A stretch of 64,000 nucleotides of DNA from Comamonas sp. (GTDB lineage: Bacteria > Pseudomonadota > Gammaproteobacteria > Burkholderiales > Burkholderiaceae_C). Positions 12,379-24,257 of this stretch are shown here, piece by piece (within the stretch, counting starts at the first letter, position 1; every line of letters starts with the position of its first letter). The notes beneath the pieces are model-generated. The model saw only the letters and a program-made list of their open reading frames with translations. It was not told where the DNA came from and did no database searches. Both the position numbers and the translations under genes were made by a program. The stretch covers positions 341,697 through 405,696 of the forward strand of contig JAJPEQ010000006.1 of NCBI GenBank assembly GCA_021166775.1, written 5' to 3'.

Positions 12379-12882
12379 ATGCCCGATTTGCCTGCCGCAG
12401 AACGTCCGTTGGAACTGCATTGGCACTGCGAAGCCGATACCGAACGTTTCGCCCGGCGGCTGGCCCAGGCGCCGCAGCTTGCCCACGCCTTCATCGCGCT
12501 GCACGGCGACCTGGGCGCGGGCAAGACCACGCTGGTGCGCCACCTGCTGCACGCGCTGGGCGTCACGGGCCGCATCAAAAGCCCGACCTACGCCGTGGTC
12601 GAGCCCTATCAGGTCGGAAACCTCGCCATCTGGCACTTCGACTTCTACCGCTTCAGCGATCCACGCGAGTGGGAGGATGCCGGACTGCGCGATATCTTCG
12701 CCAGCCCCGGCCTGAAACTGGCGGAATGGCCACAAAACGCCCAAAAGTGTTTGCCTGATGCAGACTTGGAGATTGAAATTCAGGTGGATGATGACGAAAA
12801 TAGGCGCGTCACTCTGCGCGCCGGCTCGCCGCTGGGCAGCGCGTTGCTGAGTGCGCTGACCCATCCATGCCCGAAAACCTGA
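12379..12882 (+). CDS. tsaE: tRNA threonylcarbamoyladenosine biosynthesis ATPase TsaE
   Basis: HGDLGAGKTTLVRHLLHALG, KSPTYAVVEPY, HFDFYRFSDPREWEDAG. Confidence 0.95.
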   Translation: MPDLPAAERPLELHWHCEADTERFARRLAQAPQLAHAFIALHGDLGAGKTTLVRHLLHALGVTGRIKSPTYAVVEPYQVGNLAIWHFDFYRFSDPREWEDAGLRDIFASPGLKLAEWPQNAQKCLPDADLEIEIQVDDDENRRVTLRAGSPLGSALLSALTHPCPKT

Positions 12883-14285
12883 GTCCATCGCCGCTGCATC
12901 GCCGCACCCTGCTGCAGGCAGGCTCGCTCGCGCTGCTGCTGGGCACGCAGCAGATCGCGCGCGGGGCCTCCATCGTGGCCGTGCGCATCTGGCCCGCGCA
13001 GGACTATTCGCGCGTCACCATCGAATCGGACACGCCGCTCACCACCAAACAGCTCTTCGTGCCCGAGCCACCGCGCCTGGCCGTGGACATCGAAGGCATG
13101 GATCTGAACCCGCAGCTGCGCGGACTGGTGGGCAAGGTCCGGCCGGACGACCCCAACATCGCCTCCATCCGCGTCGGCCAATACCAGCCGGGCGTGGTGC
13201 GCATGGTGCTCGATCTCAAGCGCGAGGCGCGCCCGCAGGTGTTTTCGCTGGCGCCGGTGGCCAACTACCGCAACCGCCTGGTGCTGGATCTGTACCCGGC
13301 GACGCCGCCCGACCCGCTGGCCGCCCTGATCGCCGAGCGCTCGGGCGGGCCAACAGGCCCGGCGCCCGCCACCACACCGGCCCCGCACGCGAGCATGCAG
13401 GACCCGCTGGAGGCACTCATCAACCACCGCCTGCAGACGACAGACACCCTCGCCCGGCCCGAATCCCCTGAGCCACCCAAGGCCGCCGTGGCACAAACGC
13501 CGGAGCCGCCAGCCGCGCCAGCCCCGTCGGATCCGCCGCGCCCCGCCATCCACCGCGGTACCGACCGCATCATCATCGTCGCACTCGATCCGGGTCATGG
13601 CGGTGAGGACCCGGGCGCCAGCGGTCCCCAGGGCACGCACGAAAAGGACGTGGTGCTCAAAGTGGCCTACCTGCTGCGCGATCGCATCAACGCCACCCGC
13701 ATCGGCGGCAATCCCATGCGCGCCTACATGACGCGCGACGCGGACTTCTTCGTGCCCCTGGCCACGCGCGTGGCCAAGGCGCGGCGCGTGCAGGCCGATC
13801 TCTTCGTTTCCATCCACGCCGACGCGTTCAGCAACCCGGATGCGCGCGGCGCGAGCGTCTTCGCGCTGAGCCAGAGCGGCGCCTCCAGCTCGGCCGCACG
13901 GTGGCTTGCCAGCAAGGAAAACGAGGCCGACCTGATCGGTGGCGTGAACGTGGGCGCGCAGGACCAGCACGTGCAGCGCGCCATGCTCGACATGAGCACC
14001 ACCGCGCAGATCAACGACAGTCTCAAGCTCGGCGGCGTGCTGCTGGGTGAGATCGGCGCCATGGCCAAATTGCACAAGGCGCACGTGGAGCAGGCCGGTT
14101 TTGCCGTGCTCAAGGCGCCGGACATTCCCAGCGTGCTGGTGGAAACCGCGTTCATCAGCAACCCGGAAGAAGAAGCGCGCCTGCGCTCGAGCGCCTACCA
14201 GCAGCAGCTGGCGGATGCGCTCATGCGCGGCATCGTGCGCTATTTCGCCAAGAACCCGCCGCTGGCACGCAGCCGCTCGGTATAG
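12867..14285 (+). CDS. amiC: N-acetylmuramoyl-L-alanine amidase (AMIN + amidase_3), putative Tat signal
   Basis: HRRTLLQAGSLALLL signal; IVALDPGHGGEDPGASG; FVSIHADAFSN; VLVETAFISNPEEE. Confidence 0.92.
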   Translation: MPENLSPSPLHRRTLLQAGSLALLLGTQQIARGASIVAVRIWPAQDYSRVTIESDTPLTTKQLFVPEPPRLAVDIEGMDLNPQLRGLVGKVRPDDPNIASIRVGQYQPGVVRMVLDLKREARPQVFSLAPVANYRNRLVLDLYPATPPDPLAALIAERSGGPTGPAPATTPAPHASMQDPLEALINHRLQTTDTLARPESPEPPKAAVAQTPEPPAAPAPSDPPRPAIHRGTDRIIIVALDPGHGGEDPGASGPQGTHEKDVVLKVAYLLRDRINATRIGGNPMRAYMTRDADFFVPLATRVAKARRVQADLFVSIHADAFSNPDARGASVFALSQSGASSSAARWLASKENEADLIGGVNVGAQDQHVQRAMLDMSTTAQINDSLKLGGVLLGEIGAMAKLHKAHVEQAGFAVLKAPDIPSVLVETAFISNPEEEARLRSSAYQQQLADALMRGIVRYFAKNPPLARSRSV

Positions 14286-14300
14286 CGAGCGCCGCCCGGC

Positions 14301-15206
14301 CTATTCACCCGACTGCGCCGTGGCCTGCGCCATCCACTGGCGCGGCGACATCCCGACCTTGGCCGCGAAGGCGCGCGACAGCGCCGACGGGTTGGCGTAC
14401 CCGAGCTCGTCGGCCAGCAGCTTGACCGGCTGGCCCTCACGCAGCCGGCTGCGCGCCAGCGCCATGCGCCAGTCGCTCAAATAATCAGCCGGCGTCTGGC
14501 CCACCACTGCGCGGAACGTGTTGGCGAACGCGGTGCGGGACATGCCCGCATGCTCAGCCATGCGCTCCAGCGGCCAGGGCTCGCCCGGGGCGTCGTGCAT
14601 GGCCACCAGTGCACGCGCCAGCCGCCGATCGGACAAGCCGGTGATGAAGCCTGGGCGCACGCCGGCCTCCTGCGGATGATCCAACAGCCAGCGCAGGAGC
14701 TGGATCACCACCACCTCGAAGAGCCGGTCGGCCAGCACGCGCTGGCCACAGCGCACCCGATCGGTCTCGGCGAACAGCAGCTCCAATGCCAGGTCCAGAC
14801 CCGAGACGCGCGCCAGCGGCAGGGCGAGCACTGGCGGCAGCGCCCGGGCGAGCGGGTTGTACGCGCCACCGTCGAAAAGCAGCCGCGCACAGGTGAAATC
14901 CGACTCCTGCACCGGCGGATTGTGGAAGCGATGGGTGAGTGGCCGCGGATACAGCAGCAGCGCGGGCTCATCAAAACGCATCGATCGCGGCACATCGCCA
15001 CGCGCACCCGGGTGGCTCACCTCCAGGGAGCCGCGGCGCAGCAGATGCAGGTAGCCGTGCCCCTCGCGTGCATCAAAGTGACTGACTCCACACAGCGCAC
15101 CGGCGTGGTGCAGCTGGGCCCGCACCCGAAAGCGCTCCAGCACACCCGACAAGCGGTCCAAATCAACGGAAGGATCAGTCGGTCTCTGGTCTGTATTAAT
15201 TGGCAT
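14301..15206 (-). CDS. AraC family transcriptional regulator
   Basis: C-terminal double HTH ADYLSDWRMALARSRLREGQPVKLLADELGYANPSALSRAFAAKVGMSPRQW. Confidence 0.92.
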   Translation of the reverse strand: MPINTDQRPTDPSVDLDRLSGVLERFRVRAQLHHAGALCGVSHFDAREGHGYLHLLRRGSLEVSHPGARGDVPRSMRFDEPALLLYPRPLTHRFHNPPVQESDFTCARLLFDGGAYNPLARALPPVLALPLARVSGLDLALELLFAETDRVRCGQRVLADRLFEVVVIQLLRWLLDHPQEAGVRPGFITGLSDRRLARALVAMHDAPGEPWPLERMAEHAGMSRTAFANTFRAVVGQTPADYLSDWRMALARSRLREGQPVKLLADELGYANPSALSRAFAAKVGMSPRQWMAQATAQSGE

Positions 15207-15288
15207 GTATGCAATACTTAATGGTTCTTATCATACATTTTTCGCCTCCATACTGCCCCTTCCAAGAACTTCCCCGGAAAGGGCAGAC

Positions 15289-16041
15289 ATGAAATCCTCG
15301 CTATCCTCCCTACCGCTCGCCCTGCTGCTGACCGCCCTCACCGGCGCCGCCGGCGCCCACGGCACGGGCCACACCGGCGGCATCACCGCCGAGCGCGGCA
15401 CCGCTGCCGTGGCCTCGTTCGACATCGTGCACGCCAAGGTGTCCGCGAGCGGCAATCTCGCTACCTTCCACATGGCGGTCTCCGGCAAGGCGGGCGCCGT
15501 GCGCCCCACGCCCTCCGGCAAGCTCGCCGGCAGCGCCGTGTTTTCCTACGTCTGGCCCACCAGCCTGGACCCGTCCGTGGTTGGCTTCGAGCCCAAGACC
15601 GGCATCCTCGCATTCGCGGTGACTTCCCACCCCGACTTCGACGACACGCCGCTGTTCGACGAAAACGGCGACGGAAAAACCGACAACGACGGCGACGTCT
15701 GGCACTCGCACTGGGTCGTGCTGCAGCCGGACGCAGCCTGCGGCAAGGACGCACTCAAGGTCGTGGACATTCCCGAGGGCACCAGGCCGCGCCTGCCCAA
15801 GACCTGGCCAGGCCTGCCCATCCTGATCGACAGCCCGGGCTGGGCGCCGACGTTACGCGGCGAAACCGTAGAAGTGCGCGTGCCCTTCGACGACATCGGC
15901 GCCATCGAGGCCAGTGCCTTTGACGCAGTGACCGCCGCGCTGCGCGTCAACGCCAGCGTGCACAGCCCGCTGCTGTGCGTCGCCGACGTCTTCAAGGTCG
16001 CATCGGGCGACCTGTCGCTGCCCGGCAAGGTCGGCCGGTAA
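15289..16041 (+). CDS. Hypothetical exported protein with EF-hand-like DENGDGKTDNDGD segment
   Basis: Signal peptide MKSSLSSLPLALLLTALTGAAGAHG; GGAAAGGG-like Shine-Dalgarno upstream; no confident family. Confidence 0.75.
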   Translation: MKSSLSSLPLALLLTALTGAAGAHGTGHTGGITAERGTAAVASFDIVHAKVSASGNLATFHMAVSGKAGAVRPTPSGKLAGSAVFSYVWPTSLDPSVVGFEPKTGILAFAVTSHPDFDDTPLFDENGDGKTDNDGDVWHSHWVVLQPDAACGKDALKVVDIPEGTRPRLPKTWPGLPILIDSPGWAPTLRGETVEVRVPFDDIGAIEASAFDAVTAALRVNASVHSPLLCVADVFKVASGDLSLPGKVGR

Positions 16042-16090
16042 GCCACGCCACCTTTTGTCCTGCGTTTTTTTCCATCTGAAGGAGATACAC

Positions 16091-16624
16091 ATGTCCCGCG
16101 TCAACCTCGACACCCAACACGTCCCCGCAGCCAGCCAGGCCCTGCTGGCAGAGATCCACCAGGCCTTCGGCGCCACCCCCAACATGTTCAAGGCGGTGTC
16201 CAACGCGCCCGCGGCGCTGCAAAGCATGTGGGCGGCATTCGGCGCCCTGGGCAAGGGCAGCCTGGGGGCCCGGCTGGGCGAACAGATCGCGGCCGCGATC
16301 GCCAACCGCAACCGCTGCGAATACTGCCTGGCCGCGCACACCGTGCTGGGCTGCAACGCCGGCGCATCGCCCGCCGAAATGGCGGCCGCGCAGGTCGGCC
16401 AGTCGGACGACCCCAGGACCGCCGCCGCGCTGGAATTCGCCCTCAAGGTGGTGGATCAGCGCGCCCAGCTTGGCGATGCCGACGTGGCCAGGCTGCGCGC
16501 AGCCGGCTTTGACGACGGGCAGATCGTGGAGATCATGGCGCACGTGGCCCTGAATCTCTTCACCAATTACGTCAATGTCGCGCTGAACGTCCCGGTCGAT
16601 TTCCCCAGGGTCGCGCTGAAGTAG
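16091..16624 (+). CDS. Carboxymuconolactone decarboxylase / AhpD-like protein
   Basis: RCEYCLAAHTVLG redox CxxC-x3-H motif; AGGAGATACAC RBS before ATG. Confidence 0.88.
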   Translation: MSRVNLDTQHVPAASQALLAEIHQAFGATPNMFKAVSNAPAALQSMWAAFGALGKGSLGARLGEQIAAAIANRNRCEYCLAAHTVLGCNAGASPAEMAAAQVGQSDDPRTAAALEFALKVVDQRAQLGDADVARLRAAGFDDGQIVEIMAHVALNLFTNYVNVALNVPVDFPRVALK

Positions 16625-16738
16625 GCGCACGCTCCGGCGCGCGGCCTGCACCACCGCCAGACGCCGGAACGTGCCACACTCGACGGTGCGATGGCCACGC
16701 CCCCATTCACGGGCATCGCACCGCAAGGAGAAACCGCC

Positions 16739-17077
16739 ATGGCCCTGCACCATGCCCTGTCGTCCGAAATTGTGAGCCTCAAGCCCCTGGGCGGGCGCAT
16801 TCCCGGGACGCCCACGCACGCCATCATCAAGGCCGAGCAGCTGGAAGTCATCCGTGTCGTGCTGCCCGCGGGCGACAGGCTGCCATTGCACGAAACGCCC
16901 GGTGAAATCACCGTGCAGTGCCTGGAAGGCGAGGTGCAATTCACCGTGGGCGACAAGGACCAGGTGCTGCGCGCCGGCGACTGGATTCACCTCGAGCCCC
17001 GCGCGCCCCACGCGCTGCTGGCCGTGCAGGACGCATCACTGCTGCTCACCATCTGCCTGATCCCCGCCAGCGCATAG
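16739..17077 (+). CDS. Cupin domain protein
   Basis: PAGDRLPLHETPGEITVQCLEGEVQFTVGDKDQVLRAGDWIHLEPRAPHAL; RBS AAGGAG before 16739. Confidence 0.88.
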   Translation: MALHHALSSEIVSLKPLGGRIPGTPTHAIIKAEQLEVIRVVLPAGDRLPLHETPGEITVQCLEGEVQFTVGDKDQVLRAGDWIHLEPRAPHALLAVQDASLLLTICLIPASA

Positions 17078-17102
17078 GGCCGGCCTGCCCGGAAAAGCAA
17101 GC

Positions 17103-17130
17103 GCCCCACCCAGCGGTAACCGGGTGGGGC
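17103..17130 (+). terminator. Terminator-like hairpin after cupin gene
   Basis: GCCCCACCC / GGGTGGGGC perfect 9-bp stem; weak U tract. Confidence 0.5.
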
Positions 17131-17280
17131 CTTGGGTCTCGGCGTGCGCTTCGGTAAAGCGCCTTGACAGAGAAGAACTGTACGCGGCGGGCCACAGACA
17201 ATTTTTCCGTATTTCTTGAATTTCTCGTTTGGTTCAGAATATCCTTCTTAATTTCAAACATAAATGAAATAATCTGCTTC

Positions 17281-17736
17281 ATGGATCGCCTTGATCGAAA
17301 AATCCTCTCGGTTCTGCAAGCCAATTCGCGCGCCAGCCTGCAGGAGATCGGCGCCGCCGTCGGTCTGAGCCCCTCGCCCTGCTGGGGCCGCATCAAGAAG
17401 ATGGAAGAGGCTGGCGTGATCACCGGCTACACCGTGCGCCTGAACCCCGCGGCCCTTGGCCTGACGGAGACCGTGCTCGTCATGGTCACGCTCGACAGCC
17501 ACTCGGACAACACGCTGGAAAAATTCGGCCAGGTACTCGCGACCATCCCCGAAATCGTCGAAGCCCACCTGGTTTCGGGCGAATACGACTATCTGCTGCG
17601 TGTCGTCGTGAAGGACACGCGCGACTACGAGCGCCTGCTGCGCGAGAAGCTCTACAAGATCAAGGGCATACGGCACAGTCAGTCCAGCTTCGTGCTGCGC
17701 ACCCTCAAATCCGCCGATCTGCCGCTGAACGTCTGA
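17281..17736 (+). CDS. Lrp/AsnC family transcriptional regulator
   Basis: MDRLDRKILSVLQANSRASLQEIGAAVGLSPSPCWGRIKKMEEAGVITGY. Confidence 0.93.
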   Translation: MDRLDRKILSVLQANSRASLQEIGAAVGLSPSPCWGRIKKMEEAGVITGYTVRLNPAALGLTETVLVMVTLDSHSDNTLEKFGQVLATIPEIVEAHLVSGEYDYLLRVVVKDTRDYERLLREKLYKIKGIRHSQSSFVLRTLKSADLPLNV

Positions 17737-17932
17737 GCAACGGCCGGCCATGGCCCGGCCCTGGCGTGAGCCTCGCAGAGGCTGGAGCCTGTTCTAAGGG
17801 TAAACCCATGTGTTATGCCATTACCGACATGATGACCATGGCGGGTCGGCTATGGAAACCCAAAGCAAAAAGCCGCACCATCGGCATGTGCACAGGGCGG
17901 CCCACGACCAAGCCGACCACCACGCGATCGAA

Positions 17933-19489
<1,557 letters not shown>

Positions 19490-19500
19490 AGGAGATCACC

Positions 19501-21930
19501 ATGAACACCCGAGTCGCCGAAGAACTCCTGCGCCAGGACGAACCTTTCACCGACTACCAGCACAACCTCAAGGCGCGCCTGAACACCAGCGCCGAGGCCA
19601 GCGCTCTCAACGCGGGAGCGCGCGTGGGTGTGAGCCGCCCGCATGAATCGGCCGAGCTGCACGTGACCGGCACGGCCACCTACACCGACGACATCCCGGA
19701 AGTGAACGGCACGCTGCACTGCGCGCTCGGCCTCTCGCCCGTGGCCGCGGGCCGGCTGCTGCACAGCGATCTGGCCTCCGTGCGCGCCATGCCCGGCGTG
19801 GTGCGCGTGTTCACGGCCGATGACATCCCCGGCGAGAACAACTGCGGTTCGGTGCTGCACGACGACCCCATCCTCTGCGACGGCGAGATCCGCTACCTGG
19901 GCCAGCCGGTGTTTGCCGTGGTGGCGCAGACGCGCGAACAGGCGCGCCGCGCCGCGGCACTCGCCAAAGGCGTGCTCAAAACCGAAGGCGCCGAGCCCGT
20001 GATCACGCCGCGCCGGGCCCACGAAAGGCAGCAGTACGTGGTGCCCCCCATGCAGCTGGCGCGCAGCGTGAGCGGCCTGGACGAAGCGGGCATCCGCGCC
20101 GCGATCGAGAAGGCGCCGCACCGGCTCACGGGCAGCCTGGATGTGGGCGGACAGGAGCAGTTCTACCTCGAAGGCCAGATCAGCTACGCGCTGCCCAAGG
20201 AGAGTGGGGGCATGCACATCCACTGCTCGACGCAGCACCCGAGCGAGATGCAGTTCCTCGTCGCCCACGCGCTTGGCATTCAGGCGCACGCAGTGCTGGT
20301 GGAGTGCCGCCGCATGGGCGGAGGCTTCGGCGGCAAGGAATCGCAATCGGCGCAGTTCGCCTGCATCGCCGCGATGGCGGCGCGCGCCCTGAACCGCCCG
20401 GTGAAGCTGCGCCTGGACCGCGACGACGACTTCATGATCACCGGCCGGCGCCACGGCTTCTGGTACGAGTACGACGTGGGCTACGACGACGACGGGCACG
20501 TGCTGGGCGTGACGCTGCAGATGGTCTCGCACGCGGGGCACTCGGCGGATCTTTCCGCCGCCGTGATGACGCGCGCCGTCTGCCACTTCGACAACGCCTA
20601 CTGGCTGCCCGAGGTGGCCATGCACGGCTATTGCGGCAAGACCAACACGCAGAGCAACACGGCGTTTCGCGGCTTTGGCGGGCCGCAGGGTGCGATCTGC
20701 ATGGAATACATCCTGGACAGCATCGCGCGCAACCTGGGCAAGGACGCCCTCGCGGTGCGCCGCGCGAACTTCTACGGCAAGGACGATCACAACGTCACGC
20801 CCTACCGTCAGACGGTGGAAGACAACATCATCCACGAGCTCGTGGACCAGCTCGAAGCCAGCAGTGATTACGCCGCGCGGCGCAAGGACATGGCGGCGTT
20901 CAACGCGTCGAGCGCCGTGCTCAAAAAGGGCCTGGCGCTCACGCCGGTGAAATTCGGCATCAGCTTCAACGTCAAGCACCTGAACCAGGCCGGTGCCCTC
21001 GTGCACGTGTACCTCGATGGTTCCATCCTCGTGAACCACGGCGGCACCGAGATGGGCCAGGGCCTGAACACCAAGGTGGTGCAGGTGGTGGCGCACGAGC
21101 TGGGCGTGAACTTCGAACGCGTGCGCCTCTCGGCCACCGACACCAGCAAGGTGGCCAACACCTCGGCCACGGCCGCGTCCACCGGGTCGGACCTGAACGG
21201 CAAGGCGGCGCAGGATGCCGCACGCCAGATCCGCGAGCGCCTGGCGGCCAACGTCGCGCAGCGCCACGGCGGCAAGCCCGAGGACGTGCGCTTTGCCAAC
21301 GACAAGGTGTTCGTCTCGGGCAAGGCGCTTGACTTCAGCGCCGTCGTGGCCGATGCCTACCTCGATCGCGTGCAGCTGTGGTCCGACGGCTTCTACGCCA
21401 CGCCGGGCCTGTCGTGGGACGCCAAGACCATGACCGGCCACCCGTTCTACTACTACGCCTATGGCGCGGCGGTGAGCGAGGTGGTCGTCGACACCCTCAC
21501 CGGCGAATGGAAGCTGCTGCGCGCCGACCTGCTGCACGACGTGGGCCAGTCGCTCAACCCGGCCGTGGATATCGGCCAGATCGAGGGCGGCTTCATCCAG
21601 GGCATGGGCTGGATGACCATGGAAGAACTCGTCTGGCACCCCAAGAGCGGCATGCTCTTGACGCATGCGCCCAGCACCTACAAGATTCCGACGGCCAACG
21701 ACTGTCCGCCGGTGTTCAACGTCAAGCTCTTCGAAGGGCGCAACGTGCAGGACGCGATCCACCGCAGCAAGGCCGTGGGCGAGCCGCCGCTGCTGCTGCC
21801 TTTTTCGGTGTTCTTCGCGATTCGCGACGCCGTCTCCGCCGCAGGCGGGCACAAGACGAATCCGCCGCTCACGGTGCCCGCGACGAGCGAGGCCATCCTG
21901 CGCGCCGTCACGGCCGTACAAAGCGCCTGA
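19501..21930 (+). CDS. xdhB: Xanthine dehydrogenase molybdopterin-binding subunit
   Basis: GTATYTDDIPE, GGGFGGKESQ, NTAFRGFGGPQGA, GGTEMGQGLNTKV; RBS GAAGGAG before 19501. Confidence 0.94.
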   Translation: MNTRVAEELLRQDEPFTDYQHNLKARLNTSAEASALNAGARVGVSRPHESAELHVTGTATYTDDIPEVNGTLHCALGLSPVAAGRLLHSDLASVRAMPGVVRVFTADDIPGENNCGSVLHDDPILCDGEIRYLGQPVFAVVAQTREQARRAAALAKGVLKTEGAEPVITPRRAHERQQYVVPPMQLARSVSGLDEAGIRAAIEKAPHRLTGSLDVGGQEQFYLEGQISYALPKESGGMHIHCSTQHPSEMQFLVAHALGIQAHAVLVECRRMGGGFGGKESQSAQFACIAAMAARALNRPVKLRLDRDDDFMITGRRHGFWYEYDVGYDDDGHVLGVTLQMVSHAGHSADLSAAVMTRAVCHFDNAYWLPEVAMHGYCGKTNTQSNTAFRGFGGPQGAICMEYILDSIARNLGKDALAVRRANFYGKDDHNVTPYRQTVEDNIIHELVDQLEASSDYAARRKDMAAFNASSAVLKKGLALTPVKFGISFNVKHLNQAGALVHVYLDGSILVNHGGTEMGQGLNTKVVQVVAHELGVNFERVRLSATDTSKVANTSATAASTGSDLNGKAAQDAARQIRERLAANVAQRHGGKPEDVRFANDKVFVSGKALDFSAVVADAYLDRVQLWSDGFYATPGLSWDAKTMTGHPFYYYAYGAAVSEVVVDTLTGEWKLLRADLLHDVGQSLNPAVDIGQIEGGFIQGMGWMTMEELVWHPKSGMLLTHAPSTYKIPTANDCPPVFNVKLFEGRNVQDAIHRSKAVGEPPLLLPFSVFFAIRDAVSAAGGHKTNPPLTVPATSEAILRAVTAVQSA

Positions 21931-21951
21931 ACCTCGCACCCGTTCAAGCCG

Positions 21952-22920
21952 ATGGAGCGCCACGCGCCACCGACCCCACAGAGCAGCACGCCCGCCGGCG
22001 TGGATCGGGCTTTTTTCGATCGCGTGGATCTGCATCTGATCCGCGTGCTCTACACCGTGCTCGGCGAGCGCAGCGTCTCGCGCGCGGCGCTGCGTCTGGG
22101 CATGAACCAGCCGGCGGTTTCCGCGGCGCTCAAACGCCTGCGCGAGCTCACGGGCGACCCGCTCATCGTGAGGAGCGGCGCCGAGATGGTCATCACCGAC
22201 GTGGCGCAGCAGATGATCGAACCGGCCGCGAGCGTGCTGCGCGCGGCCGAAGCGCTGTTCACCGAATCGCGTGACTTCGACGCCCGCACCAGCGCAATCA
22301 CCTTCACCATCGCCGCCAGCGACTACCTCGACCCGCTGTTTCTGCCGCGGCTCGTGACCGACATCAAGAGCGAGGCACCGCTGGCGCGCATCGAAATCCA
22401 TGCGCTGACGCGCGAGGCCGACTACCGCGCGCAGCTCGCGCAGGGCGAGGTCGATCTCGTGATCGGCAACTGGCTGCAGCCGCCCGACGATCTGCACATC
22501 GCCCAGCTCTTCAGCGATGAAGTGGTCTCGCTCGTGAGCCGCGAGCACCCAGCCGCGCGCAGCGGTTGGAACCAGGAGGAATGGCTCGCCGCCGAGCACA
22601 TCGCGCCCATGCCCACCTACCCGGGCGCGCGCGGCGTCATCGACCAGGTGCTCAGCGGCCTGGGCCTGACACGCAACATCGTCGCGCGCAGCGCCTATTT
22701 CGGCCTGATTCCCGAGATGGTGGCACACAGCCGCCTCGTGCTCACCACAGGGCGCCAGCACTGCGAGCGCGTCGCGACGCAGCTGCCGCTGGCCATCGTG
22801 CCCTGCCCCGTGCCCATGCCGCCGCTGCACTACTACCAGCTCTGGCACGCGCGCAGCCAGCATGCGCGCGCCGCCCGCTGGCTGCGCGAGCGCGTCAAAC
22901 GCACGATCGCAAGCCTCTGA
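21952..22920 (+). CDS. LysR family transcriptional regulator
   Basis: N-terminal wHTH LYTVLGERSVSRAALRLGMNQPAVSAALKRLRELTGDPLIVR. Confidence 0.92.
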   Translation: MERHAPPTPQSSTPAGVDRAFFDRVDLHLIRVLYTVLGERSVSRAALRLGMNQPAVSAALKRLRELTGDPLIVRSGAEMVITDVAQQMIEPAASVLRAAEALFTESRDFDARTSAITFTIAASDYLDPLFLPRLVTDIKSEAPLARIEIHALTREADYRAQLAQGEVDLVIGNWLQPPDDLHIAQLFSDEVVSLVSREHPAARSGWNQEEWLAAEHIAPMPTYPGARGVIDQVLSGLGLTRNIVARSAYFGLIPEMVAHSRLVLTTGRQHCERVATQLPLAIVPCPVPMPPLHYYQLWHARSQHARAARWLRERVKRTIASL

Positions 22921-22957
22921 TTTTTCCTCTCAAAGCAACAACATCAGGAGACATTCG

Positions 22958-24250
22958 ATGCTCGAAAAACTGTTCAAGCTCCAGGAGCACGGCACCACCG
23001 TGCGCACCGAGCTGATCGCGGGCCTGACGACCTTCCTCACGATGGCCTACATCATCTTCGTGAATCCCGCGATCCTGGGTGATGCAGGCATGCCCAAGGA
23101 CGCGGTCTTCGTCGCCACCTGCCTCATCGCCGCGCTGGGCACGGCCGTGATGGCGCTGTACGCCAACTACCCGATCGCGCTGGCTCCCGGCATGGGGCTC
23201 AATGCCTACTTCGCCTACGCCGTCGTGCTGCACATGGGCTTCACCTGGCAGGCGGCGCTGGGCGCGGTGTTCATCTCCGGCTGCCTGTTCCTGTTGGTCA
23301 CCGTCACGGGCATACGCAGCCTGATCATCAACGGCATCCCGCAGTCGCTGCGCCTGGCCATCACCGTGGGCATTGGCCTGTTCCTGGCGCTCATCGCGCT
23401 CAAGAGCGCGGGCATCGTCGTGGGCAACCAGGCCACGCTGGTGACGCTGGGCGACCTGCACCAGCCCAGCGTGGTGCTGGCCGTGATCGGTTTTCTCATC
23501 ATGGTGGCGCTGGACGTCATGAAGGTGCGCGGCGCCATCCTGATCGGCATCATCGTCGTCACCATCCTCTCGTTCTTCTTCGGCGGCAACGAGTTTCGCG
23601 GCATTTTCTCGGCGCCGCCATCGATCGAGCCCACCCTGTTCAAGCTCGACATCCACACCGCGCTCACCAAGGGTCTGCTCAACGTGGTGCTGGTGTTCTT
23701 TCTCGTGGAGCTGTTCGACGCCACCGGCACGCTCATGGGCGTGGCGCGGCGCGCGGGCCTCCTGGTGCCTGGCAAGATGGACCGCCTGAACAAGTCGCTG
23801 TTTGCCGACAGCGCCGCGATCTTCGCCGGCTCGCTGCTGGGCACCTCCAGCACGACGGCCTATGTCGAGAGCGCCGCGGGCGTGCAGGCGGGTGGGCGCA
23901 CGGGCCTGACCGCCCTCACGGTCTCGGTACTGTTCCTCGCTGCGCTGTTCATCGCGCCGCTGGCCGGCGCCGTGCCCGCGTACGCCACCGCGCCCGCGCT
24001 GCTCTTCGTGGGCTGCCTGATGATGCGCGACCTGACCGAGCTCGACTGGGGCGACACCACCGAGGTCATTCCCGCCGCCGTGACGGCGCTGATGATGCCC
24101 TTCACCTACTCGATCGCCAACGGTCTGGCCTTCGGCTTCATCACCTACGCGGTCATCAAGCTGCTGACCGGGCGCATCCGGGAGAGCCACTGGATGGTCT
24201 GGCTGATCGCCATGGTGTTCCTGTTCAAATTCTTCTACATCGGAGGATAA
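22958..24250 (+). CDS. NCS2 / AzgA-like purine permease
   Basis: ELIAGLTTFLTMAYIIFVNPAILGDAGMP...GTSSTTAYVESAAGV. Confidence 0.9.
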   Translation: MLEKLFKLQEHGTTVRTELIAGLTTFLTMAYIIFVNPAILGDAGMPKDAVFVATCLIAALGTAVMALYANYPIALAPGMGLNAYFAYAVVLHMGFTWQAALGAVFISGCLFLLVTVTGIRSLIINGIPQSLRLAITVGIGLFLALIALKSAGIVVGNQATLVTLGDLHQPSVVLAVIGFLIMVALDVMKVRGAILIGIIVVTILSFFFGGNEFRGIFSAPPSIEPTLFKLDIHTALTKGLLNVVLVFFLVELFDATGTLMGVARRAGLLVPGKMDRLNKSLFADSAAIFAGSLLGTSSTTAYVESAAGVQAGGRTGLTALTVSVLFLAALFIAPLAGAVPAYATAPALLFVGCLMMRDLTELDWGDTTEVIPAAVTALMMPFTYSIANGLAFGFITYAVIKLLTGRIRESHWMVWLIAMVFLFKFFYIGG

Positions 24251-24257
24251 AGAGATC

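Noticed and set aside
15205-15240. Fur box in the AraC/exported-protein gap
   Set aside because: AT-rich with an inverted repeat, but poor match to the 19-bp Fur consensus.
17742-17783. Hairpins GGCCGG/CCGGCC and AGCCTC/GAGGCT after the Lrp gene
   Set aside because: Short GC stems without U tracts; could be a terminator but not supportable beyond chance in this GC content.
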